A stretch of 64,000 nt of DNA from Kosakonia arachidis (GCF_900116535.1 NZ_FPAU01000003.1:622403-686402); one strand, 5' to 3'. Counted from the stretch's first letter, positions 21,002 to 30,834 are shown. The notes: a model not told the origin generated them from the sequence alone. A program made the numbers and translations.

Positions 21002-21535
21002 TTATTCTGTTTTAAGCGTCCAGCGGTTCAGCGGCGTGTAACGCGTGCGTCCCTGGATAAACTGCGATTCATACAGGGCAAACGCGCTGACCGGGAAAGA
21101 CCAGCGAAACCCCGGCGGCGGGATCGTTACTGCGCGATTGGCATCACGTAGCAGCGTAATATGCGGATGAAATGGTTGGGGGCTTTGATAACACCCGCTG
21201 CGCGAAGCCTGCGCGCGCAACATCGCGGCGAGTTGCAGCAACCCGCGTGGCGGCTGGCGCGAGCCGAGCCAAATCACACTGGAGCGCAGCCACTGACCAG
21301 CGTCATCCAGATGAAGCGTAAAACCCTGCTGGCGAATGCGCCCGGCCAGCCCTTCCAGCGCTCGCTGTTTTTCGGCGCTGATGTCGCCGAGGAATGCCAG
21401 CGTCAGATGAAGGTTTGCTGCTGCTACCGGACGTCCGGCTTCGGGTGGAAAGTGCTGCGCGCGCCAGTGAATGACCTGCGTCTGGATATCAGCAGGCAGT
21501 TCGATGGCGAAAAACAGCCTTTTTGATTCGGCCAT
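21002..21535 (-). CDS. thpR: RNA 2',3'-cyclic phosphodiesterase (2H superfamily)
   Basis: Opens 2',3'-cyclic phosphates on RNA ends; formerly called 2'-5' RNA ligase (LigT). The two HxTx catalytic motifs of the 2H family are at His43-Thr45 (HLTL) and His125-Thr127 (HITL), with the expected spacing in a 177-residue protein. It shares a divergent region of 73 bases with hrpB and is probably co-transcribed with sfsA. Confidence 0.95.
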   Translation of the reverse strand: MAESKRLFFAIELPADIQTQVIHWRAQHFPPEAGRPVAAANLHLTLAFLGDISAEKQRALEGLAGRIRQQGFTLHLDDAGQWLRSSVIWLGSRQPPRGLLQLAAMLRAQASRSGCYQSPQPFHPHITLLRDANRAVTIPPPGFRWSFPVSAFALYESQFIQGRTRYTPLNRWTLKTE

Positions 21536-21564
21536 GGCGTGTTCTCGGTAATGGATTATGGCGA

Positions 21565-21573
21565 TGGTATACT
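21565..21573 (+). promoter_or_regulatory. Possible extended -10 promoter of hrpB
   Basis: TGGTATACT, the same extended -10 string as before hpt, lies 36 bases upstream of the hrpB GTG. The -35 position is weak. Confidence 0.42.
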
Positions 21574-21608
21574 AGCTGGCCTTCTTATGTGAATCCTCTG
21601 GAGCTTTT

Positions 21609-24038
21609 GTGTCCTCACTGCCGGTTGCTGCTGTTCTGCCCGATATCCTTGCTGCATTACATTCCTCTTCTCAGGTATTGTTGAGCGCGCCGACCGGTGC
21701 CGGGAAATCCACCTGGCTGCCGTTACAACTGCTGCAACAGGGGGAGATCAATGGGCGGATTTTGCTGCTTGAGCCGCGTCGCCTGGCGGCGCGCAATGTG
21801 GCGCAGCGGCTGGCGGAACTGCTGAATGAGAAACCCGGCGATACCGTAGGTTACCGCATGCGTGCAGAAACCTGCGTCGGGCCGAATACACGCCTCGAAG
21901 TGGTCACTGAAGGAATGTTAACGCGCTTGATCCAGCAGGATCCGGAGCTGACCGGAATTGGGCTGGTGATCCTCGATGAATTCCATGAACGCAGCTTGCA
22001 GGCGGATCTGGCGCTGGCGCTGCTACTGGATCTCCAGCAGGGGCTGCGCGACGATCTTAAATTGTTGGTGATGTCCGCTACGCTGGATAATGAACGTCTG
22101 CAAATCCTTTTGCCACAGGCGCCTGCCATCGTTTCTGCTGGGCGGGCATACCCGGTCGAGCAACGCTATCAGGCGCTGGCAGTGAATCAGCGCTTTGATG
22201 AAGCCGTGGCGCAGGTCGTTAGCGGATTGCTGCGTGAGGAACGCGGTTCTTTATTACTGTTTTTACCGGGCGTGGGCGAGATCCAGCGCGTGCACGAGCA
22301 ACTGGCTACCCGCGTCGGCACTGATGTGCTGCTCTGCCCGCTCTATGGAGCATTGCCACTCAGCGAGCAACGCAAGGCAATTCTGCCTGCGCCCGCCGGG
22401 CAGCGCAAAGTGGTGCTCGCCACCAATATTGCCGAAACCAGTCTGACCATCGAAGGTATTCGCCTGGTGGTGGACAGCGCGCAGGAGCGTGTGGCGCGCT
22501 TTGATCCCCGCAGTGGCTTAACCCGGCTGGTGACACAGCGTATTAGCGTGGCGTCTATGACGCAGCGCGCCGGTCGCGCCGGGCGTCTGGAAGCGGGGAT
22601 TTGCGTACATTTATTAAGTAAAGAGCAGGCTGAACGTGCAGCGGCACAAAGCAGCCCGGAAATTTTGCACAGCGATTTATCCGGTCTGTTGATGGAATTA
22701 TTACTCTGGGGATGCCAGGATCCTGCGCAACTTTGTTGGCTCGATCTGCCTCCGGCGACTAATCTGGCGGCGGCGCGCACGCTGCTCATGCAACTGCGGG
22801 CGCTGGAAGAGGGACGTTTAACGGCGTTTGGTCAGCGAATGGCTGCGCTGGGTAACGATCCGCGCCTGGCCGCAATGCTGGCGGCAGCTGAAGGGGATGA
22901 CGAGATCGCGACGGCGGCAATGCTGGCCGCCGTCCTTGAAGAACCGCCTCGTGGTGGAAACAGTGATTTAAGCGCGGCCTTTTCGCGCGCGCAGTCAAAC
23001 TGGCAGCAGCGTGCGCGCCAGCTCGCTCGTAGGCTGAAAAGTAGCGGGGGAGAGGTGGATATTAGCGCGGTGGCGCCGCTGCTTGCCGGGGCGTTTGCCG
23101 ATCGTATTGCGCGCAGGCGCGGGCAGGAAGGGCGTTATCAACTGGCGAACGGTATGGGGGCGACGTTGGATGCCGATGATGCGCTAAATCGTCATGAGTG
23201 GCTGCTCACACCGTTGTTATTGCAGGGAAGCCAGTCACCGGATGCGCGCATTTTACTTGCCCTACCGCTTGATATTGAGGCGCTTATCGCCCGCTGCCCG
23301 CAACTTTTGCAGCAATCGGATACCGTCGAATGGGACGAGGCGCAAGGCACGTTAAAAGCCTTTCGCCGGAGCCGGATTGGCCAGTTAACGATGAAAGTGC
23401 AGCCGTTAGCTAAACCCTCAGAAGATGAGCTGCATCAGGCGATGCTTAACGGTATCCGAGATAAGGGTTTGCAGGTTTTGAACTGGACGCCGGAGGCAGT
23501 GCAGTACCGTTTACGTTTACACTGTGCGGCGAAATGGCTACCGGAAGAGGACTGGCCCGCCGTGGATGAGGCCTCTTTACTGGAGAATCTGGAGCAGTGG
23601 TTACTGCCACAAATGGGCGGTATCCGTTCGCTGCGCGATTTAAAAGCGCTGGATGTTACGCAGGCATTACAAAACACCCTGGCGTGGTCATTACGTCAAC
23701 GTCTGGATAGTGAACTGCCGGGGCATTACACTGTGCCGACGGGAAGCCGGATTGCCATCCGTTATCATGAAGATAACCCACCTGCGCTGGCGGTGCGCAT
23801 GCAGGAGATGTTTGGCGAAGCGGCCACGCCGACGATTGCTCAAGGGCGTGTCGCGCTGGTGCTGGAGCTACTTTCCCCAGCGCAGCGGCCGTTGCAAATT
23901 ACGCGGGATTTAAGCGCATTCTGGAACGGCGCTTATCGTGAAGTGCAAAAAGAGATGAAAGGGCGCTATCCGAAACATGTCTGGCCGGACGATCCGGCGA
24001 ATACCGCGCCGACACGGCGTACGAAGAAGTATTCGTAA
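21609..24038 (+). CDS. hrpB: DEAH-box ATP-dependent helicase HrpB
   Basis: Putative RNA helicase related to HrpA. Walker A is at 27-35 (APTGAGKST), motif II is DEFH (123-126), motif III is SAT (156-158), and motif VI is in QRAGRAGR. The length, 809 residues, equals E. coli HrpB. It starts at a GTG with GGAG upstream. The C-terminal third is the HrpB-specific region, ending in the basic PTRRTKKYS. The cellular substrate is not well defined; in some bacteria HrpB affects mRNA processing. mrcB follows about 110 bases later. Confidence 0.95.
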   Translation: MSSLPVAAVLPDILAALHSSSQVLLSAPTGAGKSTWLPLQLLQQGEINGRILLLEPRRLAARNVAQRLAELLNEKPGDTVGYRMRAETCVGPNTRLEVVTEGMLTRLIQQDPELTGIGLVILDEFHERSLQADLALALLLDLQQGLRDDLKLLVMSATLDNERLQILLPQAPAIVSAGRAYPVEQRYQALAVNQRFDEAVAQVVSGLLREERGSLLLFLPGVGEIQRVHEQLATRVGTDVLLCPLYGALPLSEQRKAILPAPAGQRKVVLATNIAETSLTIEGIRLVVDSAQERVARFDPRSGLTRLVTQRISVASMTQRAGRAGRLEAGICVHLLSKEQAERAAAQSSPEILHSDLSGLLMELLLWGCQDPAQLCWLDLPPATNLAAARTLLMQLRALEEGRLTAFGQRMAALGNDPRLAAMLAAAEGDDEIATAAMLAAVLEEPPRGGNSDLSAAFSRAQSNWQQRARQLARRLKSSGGEVDISAVAPLLAGAFADRIARRRGQEGRYQLANGMGATLDADDALNRHEWLLTPLLLQGSQSPDARILLALPLDIEALIARCPQLLQQSDTVEWDEAQGTLKAFRRSRIGQLTMKVQPLAKPSEDELHQAMLNGIRDKGLQVLNWTPEAVQYRLRLHCAAKWLPEEDWPAVDEASLLENLEQWLLPQMGGIRSLRDLKALDVTQALQNTLAWSLRQRLDSELPGHYTVPTGSRIAIRYHEDNPPALAVRMQEMFGEAATPTIAQGRVALVLELLSPAQRPLQITRDLSAFWNGAYREVQKEMKGRYPKHVWPDDPANTAPTRRTKKYS

Positions 24039-24148
24039 ACCCGGCGGAGCAGCGTGGTGCGCTAAAAATTGAGAGATTTCTTCTTCTGCCCACTGGCAAA
24101 AGAACTGAGAATCAGGCCCTTGCGCCTGAATGTTGCGGAGAGTAAAGC

Positions 24149-26689
24149 ATGGCGGGGAATGACCGCGAGCCAATTGGACGTAAGGGGAAACCTGTGCGTC
24201 CGGCGAAAGAAAAAATCAGTCGTCGCCGACTCCGGGAAGAGGAGCACGACGATTACGACGATGATGATGATGAGGATGAAGAACCTATGCCGAAAAAAGG
24301 TAAAGGCAAAGGCGGGAAGCCACGAGGCAAACGCGGTTGGTTCTGGCTGCTGTTGAAAATTTTCATCGTTTTAGCCGTGCTATGCGCTATTTATGGTGTT
24401 TATCTGGATCAAAAAATCCGCGCCCGTATCGACGGCAAAGTCTGGCAGTTGCCGGCTGCGGTTTATGGCCGCATGGTCAACCTTGAGCCGGATATGGCGA
24501 TCAGCAAGAACGAAATGGTAAAACTGCTGGAAGCCACGCAGTACCGCCAGGTGACGAAGATGACGCGTCCCGGCGAGTTTACCGTGCAGGCGAAAAGTAT
24601 TGAGATGATCCGCCGCCCGTTTGATTTCCCGGACAGCAAAGAGGGGCAGGTGCGCGCGCGTCTGACCTTTGACGGCGATCGTCTGGAAACCATCGAGAAT
24701 ATGGACAGCAATCGCCAGTTCGGTTTCTTCCGTCTCGACCCGCGCCTTATTACGATGCTCTCTTCGCCGAACGGCGAGCAGCGTCTGTTCGTGCCGCGTA
24801 ACGGTTTCCCGGATCTGCTGGTTGATACGCTGTTGGCGACCGAAGACCGTCATTTCTATGAACATGATGGTATCAGCTTCTATTCCATTGGCCGTGCGGT
24901 GCTGGCCAACCTGACCGCCGGACGCACGGTGCAAGGGGCAAGTACGCTGACGCAGCAGTTGGTGAAGAACCTGTTCCTCAGCAGCGAACGGTCGTACTGG
25001 CGTAAAGCCAACGAAGCTTATATGGCACTGATTATGGATGCCCGCTACAGCAAGGATCGTATTCTTGAACTGTATATGAATGAGGTTTACCTCGGTCAAA
25101 GTGGCGACAACGAGATCCGCGGTTTCCCGCTGGCAAGCCTCTACTATTTTGGTCGTCCGGTGGAAGAGCTGAGCCTCGATCAGCAGGCGTTGCTGGTGGG
25201 GATGGTGAAAGGGGCGTCGGTTTATAACCCGTGGCGTAACCCGAAACTGGCACTGGAGCGCCGTAACCTGGTGTTGCGTCTGCTGCAAGAGCAAAACGTC
25301 ATCGATCAGGAACTGTATGACATGCTTAGCGCTCGTCCGCTGGGCGTACAACCTCGCGGCGGGGTGATTTCACCGCAGCCGGCCTTTATGCAGATGGTGC
25401 GTCAGGAGTTACAGGAGAAACTTGGCGATAAAGTGAAAGATCTCTCCGGCGTGAAGATTTTCACTACCTTTGATTCTGTCGCGCAGGACGCGGCAGAAAA
25501 AGCTGCCGTGGAAGGTATTCCGGCGCTGATCAAGCAGCGCAAACTGAGCGATCTTGAAACGGCAATGGTGGTAGTAGACCGTTACACTGGTGAAGTTCGG
25601 GCTATGGTTGGCGGCGCGACGCCACAGTTCGCTGGCTATAACCGTGCCATGCAGGCGCGTCGCTCTATTGGTTCGCTGGCGAAACCGGCGACCTATCTGA
25701 CGGCGCTGAGCCAGCCGAATGTGTACCGTCTCAATACCTGGATTGCCGATGCGCCGATCTCTTTGCGGTTATCGAATGGTCAGGTCTGGGCGCCGCAGAA
25801 CGATGATCACCGTTTCAGCGGTCAGGTTATGTTGGTGGATGCGCTGACACGTTCGATGAACGTGCCGACGGTAAACCTCGGGATGGCGGTTGGTCTGCCA
25901 GCGATAACGGATACCTGGCTGAAACTCGGTGCGCCGAAAGATCAGCTCACCGGTATGCCGTCGATGCTGCTCGGTGCGCTGAACCTGACGCCGATTGAAG
26001 TGGCGCAGGCGTTCCAGACTATCGCCAGCGGGGGTAATCGGGCACCGCTTTCCGCACTGCGCTCAGTGATTGCGGAAGACGGTACGGTGCTGTATCAGAG
26101 CTTCCCGCAGGCAGAACGTGCAGTTCCGGCGCAGGCAGCGTACATGACGTTGTGGGCCATGCAACAGGTGGTTCTGCGCGGTACGGGACGTCAATTGGGC
26201 GCGAAATACCCGGGTCTGCATCTGGCAGGGAAAACGGGTACCACTAACAATAACGTTGATACCTGGTTTGCCGGTATCGACGGACGCGAAGTGACCATTA
26301 CCTGGGTTGGCCGCGATAATAACCAGCCGACGAAGCTTTATGGTGCAAGCGGTGCGATGGCGATTTATCAGCGTTATCTGGAAAACGAGTCTCCGATCCC
26401 GCTGGATCTGACGCCGCCGGAAGACATCACCACAATGGGTGTCGATGACATGGGCAACTTTGTCTGCGGCGGCGGCGGTTCGCGTTCAATGCCGGTCTGG
26501 ACAACCAGCCCGGATACGCTGTGCCAGCAGAATCAGGCGCAGCCGCAAACCGGTAACCCGTTTGATCAGTCAACGCAGCAGCAGCAGCAGCAGCAGCCGC
26601 AACAACAGCAACCTCAGCAACAGCCGCAGCAAGAGCAGAAAAGCGATGGTGTCGCAGGTTGGATCAAAGAGATGTTTGGCAGTAATTAA
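24149..26689 (+). CDS. mrcB: Penicillin-binding protein 1B (bifunctional peptidoglycan synthase)
   Basis: Polymerises and cross-links peptidoglycan in the periplasm, anchored by one N-terminal helix (about 64-86). The cytoplasmic head is charged, with a run of acidic residues at 36-45. An internal ATG at codon 47 corresponds to the start of the short PBP1b gamma form in E. coli. Glycosyltransferase: Glu232 in TEDRHF and QGASTLTQQ. Transpeptidase: Ser509-x-x-Lys512, Ser569-Met-Asn571, Lys695-Thr-Gly697. The 846-residue product ends in a glutamine-rich tail (810-830) before a conserved WIKEMFGSN end. A terminator follows. Confidence 0.97.
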   Translation: MAGNDREPIGRKGKPVRPAKEKISRRRLREEEHDDYDDDDDEDEEPMPKKGKGKGGKPRGKRGWFWLLLKIFIVLAVLCAIYGVYLDQKIRARIDGKVWQLPAAVYGRMVNLEPDMAISKNEMVKLLEATQYRQVTKMTRPGEFTVQAKSIEMIRRPFDFPDSKEGQVRARLTFDGDRLETIENMDSNRQFGFFRLDPRLITMLSSPNGEQRLFVPRNGFPDLLVDTLLATEDRHFYEHDGISFYSIGRAVLANLTAGRTVQGASTLTQQLVKNLFLSSERSYWRKANEAYMALIMDARYSKDRILELYMNEVYLGQSGDNEIRGFPLASLYYFGRPVEELSLDQQALLVGMVKGASVYNPWRNPKLALERRNLVLRLLQEQNVIDQELYDMLSARPLGVQPRGGVISPQPAFMQMVRQELQEKLGDKVKDLSGVKIFTTFDSVAQDAAEKAAVEGIPALIKQRKLSDLETAMVVVDRYTGEVRAMVGGATPQFAGYNRAMQARRSIGSLAKPATYLTALSQPNVYRLNTWIADAPISLRLSNGQVWAPQNDDHRFSGQVMLVDALTRSMNVPTVNLGMAVGLPAITDTWLKLGAPKDQLTGMPSMLLGALNLTPIEVAQAFQTIASGGNRAPLSALRSVIAEDGTVLYQSFPQAERAVPAQAAYMTLWAMQQVVLRGTGRQLGAKYPGLHLAGKTGTTNNNVDTWFAGIDGREVTITWVGRDNNQPTKLYGASGAMAIYQRYLENESPIPLDLTPPEDITTMGVDDMGNFVCGGGGSRSMPVWTTSPDTLCQQNQAQPQTGNPFDQSTQQQQQQQPQQQQPQQQPQQEQKSDGVAGWIKEMFGSN
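26576..26637 (+). repeat. CAG/CAA glutamine tract at the 3' end of mrcB
   Basis: Seven consecutive CAG codons (26576-26596) start a tract of mostly CAG and CAA codons broken only by a few CCG/CCT. Such simple triplet runs can vary in length without changing the frame. Confidence 0.85.
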
Positions 26690-26696
26690 CCCTGTA

Positions 26697-26729
26697 AACT
26701 CCGGTCGCAAGGCCGGAGTTTTTTCTTTT
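26697..26729 (+). terminator. Rho-independent terminator of mrcB
   Basis: AACTCCGG and CCGGAGTT form a perfect 8-bp stem around an 8-base loop, followed directly by six T. Confidence 0.9.
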
Positions 26730-26874
26730 CCGCTATTGCAAACGTTCATATAACGAACGCTTAAACACCTTTTAACTCCCCGTTTTTTTATCTGCTTATT
26801 TCTTAATCCCTCATGCGCCCTCGGGCGGCTTACTGCTTGCTATGCGTGCAACGCTTCACATATTATGTTTTGTT

Positions 26875-26899
26875 CATAATAATAATTATCGTTTACGTT
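26875..26899 (+). promoter_or_regulatory. Fur-box-like site upstream of the fhu locus
   Basis: CATAATAATAATTATCGTTT followed by ACGTT is AT-rich and resembles the Fur consensus (repeated GATAAT hexamers). It sits 30-55 bases before the fhuA start, where E. coli fhuA has its Fur site. Iron repression of the remaining fhuCDB genes is inferred. Confidence 0.65.
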
Positions 26900-26930
26900 A
26901 TCGTTAAATCATTGATTTCGAGATAAACCA

Positions 26931-27152
26931 ATGTCGCGTCCAAAAACTGCTCAGTCAGTCAACACCATGCTGGGAAAAATTACAGTCGTAGCAGCCACAG
27001 CGGTAGCGGTTAGCGGTATGTCTGTTTATACAAGGCTGCTACAACCTTATGGCCGATCCAAACGGTTCGGTTGCTTCCGGGGCGCGGAACATCAGGTGGT
27101 GGCTACCGCTTCTACTCTCTCTTCGGGCTCGCTTCGCCGTGCCCTTCTATAA
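26931..27152 (+). pseudogene. fhuA: Remnant of fhuA (ferrichrome outer-membrane receptor), internally deleted
   Basis: Intact FhuA is a TonB-dependent barrel of about 700-750 residues; here only about 73 codons remain. The start (MSRPKTAQ, then TVVAATAVAVSGMSVY) is a FhuA-like signal peptide. From about 27050 the translation reads GCFRGAEHQVVATAS, which resembles the FhuA C-terminus (GCFWGAERQVVATATFRF in E. coli). So the plug domain and nearly the whole barrel, about 2 kb, are missing. The C-terminal piece has further changes and its stop is lost, so the frame runs on past the normal end. The Fur-like site upstream and fhuC downstream are kept. No transposon is visible at the junction. Confidence 0.85.
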
Positions 27153-27162
27153 GTTGGCTATC

Positions 27163-27960
27163 ATGCAGGAAAACAGAGCGCTTCCCGATACTACCTTTCA
27201 ACTGACTGATGTTGCTTTTAGCGTGCCAGGACGTACGCTGCTGCATCCTCTATCCCTGACATTCCCGGTGGGCAAAGTCACTGGCCTGATTGGTCATAAT
27301 GGCTCGGGCAAATCCACGCTGCTGAAAATGCTCGGTCGTCATCAGGCGCCTTGTGCAGGCGACATTCTGCTCGACGGGCAGCCGCTGGAGAGTTGGAACA
27401 GCAAGGCGTTTGCACGCAAAGTGGCTTATCTGCCGCAGCAGTTGCCGCAGGCGGAAGGGATGACGGTGCGTGAGCTGGTGGCGATTGGCCGTTACCCATG
27501 GCACGGTGCGCTGGGGCGTTTTGGTGTGGCCGACAGAGAAAAAGTGGAAGAAGCAATCGCGCTGGTCGGGCTCAAGCCACTGGCGCACCGGCTGGTGGAT
27601 AGCCTCTCCGGCGGCGAGCGTCAGCGGGCGTGGATTGCGATGCTGGTGGCGCAGGACAGCCGCTGCCTGTTGCTGGATGAACCGACCTCGGCGCTGGATA
27701 TAGCGCATCAGGTTGATGTGCTGGCGCTGGTGCACCGCTTAAGCCAGCAGCGCGGGCTGACAGTGATTGCTGTGCTGCATGATATCAATATGGCGGCGCG
27801 TTATTGTGACTATCTGGTGGCGCTGCGCGGCGGTGAAATGATCGCCAAAGGCACACCAGACGCGCTGATGCGTGCTGATACTCTTGAACATATTTACGGT
27901 ATTCCGATGGGGATCTTGCCGCATCCGGCGGGTGCCGCGCCAGTGAGTTTTGTCTACTGA
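27163..27960 (+). CDS. fhuC: Ferric hydroxamate ABC transporter ATPase FhuC
   Basis: ATPase driving uptake of ferric hydroxamate siderophores through FhuB. Walker A GHNGSGKST (44-52), signature LSGGERQ (148-154) and Walker B CLLLDEP (168-174) are intact. An in-frame ATG at 27049 would add 38 residues, but those codons run through the fhuA remnant in another frame; ATG 27163 gives 265 residues, as in E. coli. The stop shares one base with the fhuD start, and transcription probably comes from the old fhuA promoter. Confidence 0.96.
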   Translation: MQENRALPDTTFQLTDVAFSVPGRTLLHPLSLTFPVGKVTGLIGHNGSGKSTLLKMLGRHQAPCAGDILLDGQPLESWNSKAFARKVAYLPQQLPQAEGMTVRELVAIGRYPWHGALGRFGVADREKVEEAIALVGLKPLAHRLVDSLSGGERQRAWIAMLVAQDSRCLLLDEPTSALDIAHQVDVLALVHRLSQQRGLTVIAVLHDINMAARYCDYLVALRGGEMIAKGTPDALMRADTLEHIYGIPMGILPHPAGAAPVSFVY

Positions 27961-28850
27961 TGGCCGATCTACCTTCTATTAGCCGTCGTCGCTTACTGAC
28001 GGCGATGGCGCTCTCTCCGTTGCTGTGGCACCTGCGCAGCGCTTGCGCGACAACCGTTGATCCGCACCGTATTGTTGCGCTGGAATGGCTACCGGTGGAG
28101 TTGCTGCTGGCGCTGGGTATCACGCCTTATGGCATTGCCGATGTGAATAATTACAACATCTGGGTTAACAAACCGTCGCTGCCCCCTTCGGTGATTGACG
28201 TTGGGCTGCGTACTGAACCGAACCTCGAATTACTCACGCAGATGAAACCCTCGCTGCTGGTCTGGTCGGCGGGTTACGGCCCGGATGAGGCCAAACTGGC
28301 GAAGATTGCTCCAGGGCGCGGCTTTACCTTCAGCGACGGTCAACGACCGCTGGCGCTGGCCCGACGTTCGTTGAACGAAATGGCGCAAATGCTGAATCTC
28401 GAGTCCGCAGCAAAAAAACATCTTGATCAGTTTGATGCGCTAATTGAAGGGATAAAACCGCATTTCGCCCGACGCGGCGATCGTCCGTTATTGATGATTA
28501 CCCTGCTCGATCCGCGCCATGTGCTGGTGTTTGCCGAGAACTGCCTGTTCCAGGCGGTGCTCGATCAACTGGGTGTGCGCAATGCCTGGCAGGGGGAAAC
28601 CACCTTCTGGGGGAGCGTGACGGTCGGTATCGACAGGCTGGCGGCGTACAAAGATGCGGATGTGCTCTGTTTCGATCACAGTAATGAACTGGATATGCGC
28701 AAACTGATGGTGACGCCGCTGTGGCAGGCGATGCCGTTTGTCCGGGCTGGCCGATTCCAGCGCGTTCCGGCGGTCTGGTTCTATGGTGCGACACTGTCGG
28801 CGATGCACTTTACCCGGGTGTTGGATAACGCGCTGGGAGGCCGGACATGA
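27960..28850 (+). CDS. fhuD: Ferric hydroxamate periplasmic binding protein FhuD
   Basis: Captures ferrichrome, coprogen, aerobactin or ferrioxamine type chelates in the periplasm and delivers them to FhuB. The 296-residue protein has an N-terminal signal with an arginine cluster (SRRRLLTAM, 8-16), as in E. coli FhuD, where it is a Tat-type signal. The class III binding-protein fold is suggested by ALEWLPVELLLALG and by the LDPRHVLVF and VPAVWFYGATLSAMHF segments. It overlaps fhuC by one base and fhuB by four. Confidence 0.95.
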   Translation: MADLPSISRRRLLTAMALSPLLWHLRSACATTVDPHRIVALEWLPVELLLALGITPYGIADVNNYNIWVNKPSLPPSVIDVGLRTEPNLELLTQMKPSLLVWSAGYGPDEAKLAKIAPGRGFTFSDGQRPLALARRSLNEMAQMLNLESAAKKHLDQFDALIEGIKPHFARRGDRPLLMITLLDPRHVLVFAENCLFQAVLDQLGVRNAWQGETTFWGSVTVGIDRLAAYKDADVLCFDHSNELDMRKLMVTPLWQAMPFVRAGRFQRVPAVWFYGATLSAMHFTRVLDNALGGRT

Positions 28851-30829
28851 GTCAGCGTATTGCACGTTTCCCGGGCTTCTTGTTGGCATTGCTGTTCGCC
28901 GCCGCCATCTGGCTGACCTGGAGCAATTTAAACGTTGCGCTGCCGCGCGCGCAGTGGGGGCAGGCGTTTCGTGCACCCGATATTAATCTGATCGATCAGA
29001 TGCTGTTCCATTACAGCCTGTTGCCGCGTCTGGCCGTCTCGCTGCTGGTTGGCGCGGGACTTGGGCTGGTTGGCGTGTTGTTCCAGCAGGTATTGCGTAA
29101 CCCACTGGCCGAACCGACTACACTGGGCGTGGCGACGGGCGCGCAGTTGGGCATCACAATTACGACGCTGTGGACAATTCCGGGCGTGCTGGCCTCGCAG
29201 TTTGCTGCGTTGATCGGCTCTGGTGTCGTGGGCGCTCTGGTATTTGGCGTGGCATGGGGAAAACGCTTGTCGCCAGTGACGCTGATCCTCGCGGGTCTGG
29301 TGGTCAGTCTCTATTGCGGAGCAATCAACCAGTTGTTGGTGCTGTTTCACCACGATCGATTGCAAAGCATGTTTTTGTGGAGCACCGGAACGCTGACCCA
29401 AACCGACTGGAGCGTGGCACAAAGTCTGTGGCCACAGCTTGTCGGCTGTGCCGTACTGACGTTATTGTTGCTTCGCCCGCTCACGCTGATGGGGTTGGAT
29501 GATGGTGTTGCGCGCAATCTGGGGCTTGCGCTGTCGATGGCGCGCCTGGCCGCGCTGACGTTGGCGATTGTTCTGAGCGCGTTGTTGGTGAATGCGGTGG
29601 GGATCATCGGCTTTATCGGCCTGTTTGCGCCGCTGCTGGCAAAAATGCTGGGCGCACGTCGTCTACTGTCGCGTCTGCTATTAGCGCCGCTGATTGGTGC
29701 GCTGATCCTCTGGCTCTCCGATCAGATCATCTGGTGGTTGACGCGGGTGTGGATGGAAGTCTCCACCGGTTCGATCACCGCACTGATTGGCGCACCACTG
29801 CTGCTGTGGCTGTTGCCGCGTCTGCGGAGTATGAATACGTCCGCCATGGATGGCGGGGACAATGTCGCGACTGAACGTCAGCAGGTGCAGTGGTTTGTGC
29901 TGAGTGGGCTGGTTGTGCTGTTGCTGGCGATATGGGCCGCGCTGGCTTTTGGGCGTGATGCTCAGGGCTGGCACTGGGCCAGCGGTACGCTGTTGCAGGA
30001 GTTGCTGCCGTGGCGCTGGCCGCGCATTATTGCCGCACTGACTGCCGGGGTAATGCTGGCTGTCGCTGGTTGCATTATTCAACGCCTGACCGGTAACCCG
30101 ATGGCCAGCCCGGAAGTATTGGGGATCAGTTCTGGTGCCGCTTTTGGCGTGGTGCTGATGCTGTTCTTGGTGCACGGCAACGCGTTTGGCTGGTTAATGC
30201 CTGCCGGGAGCCTTGGCGCGGCGCTGACACTGCTGATCATTATGATCGCCGCCGGGCATGGAGGATTCTCACCGCAACGCATGCTGCTGGCGGGGATGGC
30301 GCTCAGTACTGCCTTCACCATGCTGCTGATGATGTTGCAGGCCAGCGGAGATCCGCGTATGGCGGCGATCCTGACGTGGGTTTCCGGCAGTACTTATAAC
30401 GCCTCGGGTGAGCAGGTGCTGCGTAGCGGTGGGATGATGGTGATCCTGCTGGCGTTGACACCGCTTTGCCGTCGCTGGTTGATGATTTTACCGCTCGGCA
30501 GCGATACGGCGCGCGCGGTTGGCATGGCTCTGACATCTTCGCGTATCGCGCTGTTGTTGCTGGCTGCTGCATTGACGGCTACTGCGACGATGACCATCGG
30601 TCCGTTGAGCTTTGTGGGTCTGATGGCGCCACATATCGCGCGGATGATGGGGTTTCGTCGTACGATCCCGCATATTGTCATTTCGGCGCTGGTCGGGGGA
30701 ATATTACTGGTGTTTGCTGACTGGTGCGGGCGGATGCTGATGTTTCCGTTCCAGATCCCGGCGGGGTTGCTGTCGACGTTTATCGGCGCGCCGTACTTTA
30801 TCTATTTACTGAGAAAACAGAGTCGCTAA
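28847..30829 (+). CDS. fhuB: Ferric hydroxamate ABC transporter permease FhuB
   Basis: Inner-membrane channel of the FhuCDB importer. The 660-residue protein is a tandem fusion of two BtuC-like permeases of about ten helices each. The repeated EAA-type loops are seen as NPLAEPTTLGVATGAQ in the first half and NPMASPEVLGISSGAA in the second, and IGFIGLFAP pairs with LSFVGLMAP. Length and layout match E. coli. Start and fhuD stop overlap as ATGA. The outer-membrane partner fhuA is broken, so other receptors (FhuE, FoxA or IutA type) would have to feed this system. Confidence 0.96.
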   Translation: MSQRIARFPGFLLALLFAAAIWLTWSNLNVALPRAQWGQAFRAPDINLIDQMLFHYSLLPRLAVSLLVGAGLGLVGVLFQQVLRNPLAEPTTLGVATGAQLGITITTLWTIPGVLASQFAALIGSGVVGALVFGVAWGKRLSPVTLILAGLVVSLYCGAINQLLVLFHHDRLQSMFLWSTGTLTQTDWSVAQSLWPQLVGCAVLTLLLLRPLTLMGLDDGVARNLGLALSMARLAALTLAIVLSALLVNAVGIIGFIGLFAPLLAKMLGARRLLSRLLLAPLIGALILWLSDQIIWWLTRVWMEVSTGSITALIGAPLLLWLLPRLRSMNTSAMDGGDNVATERQQVQWFVLSGLVVLLLAIWAALAFGRDAQGWHWASGTLLQELLPWRWPRIIAALTAGVMLAVAGCIIQRLTGNPMASPEVLGISSGAAFGVVLMLFLVHGNAFGWLMPAGSLGAALTLLIIMIAAGHGGFSPQRMLLAGMALSTAFTMLLMMLQASGDPRMAAILTWVSGSTYNASGEQVLRSGGMMVILLALTPLCRRWLMILPLGSDTARAVGMALTSSRIALLLLAAALTATATMTIGPLSFVGLMAPHIARMMGFRRTIPHIVISALVGGILLVFADWCGRMLMFPFQIPAGLLSTFIGAPYFIYLLRKQSR

Positions 30830-30834
30830 TCTTT

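Noticed and set aside
26576-26637. CAG run as a possible sequencing or assembly artefact
   Set aside because: The run is mixed with CAA and CCG codons, keeps the mrcB frame and leads into a conserved-looking C-terminus, so it reads as real coding sequence.
27049-27162. Possible 38-residue N-terminal extension of FhuC
   Set aside because: The codons run through the decayed fhuA scrap in another frame. The family start at 27163 gives the normal 265 residues.
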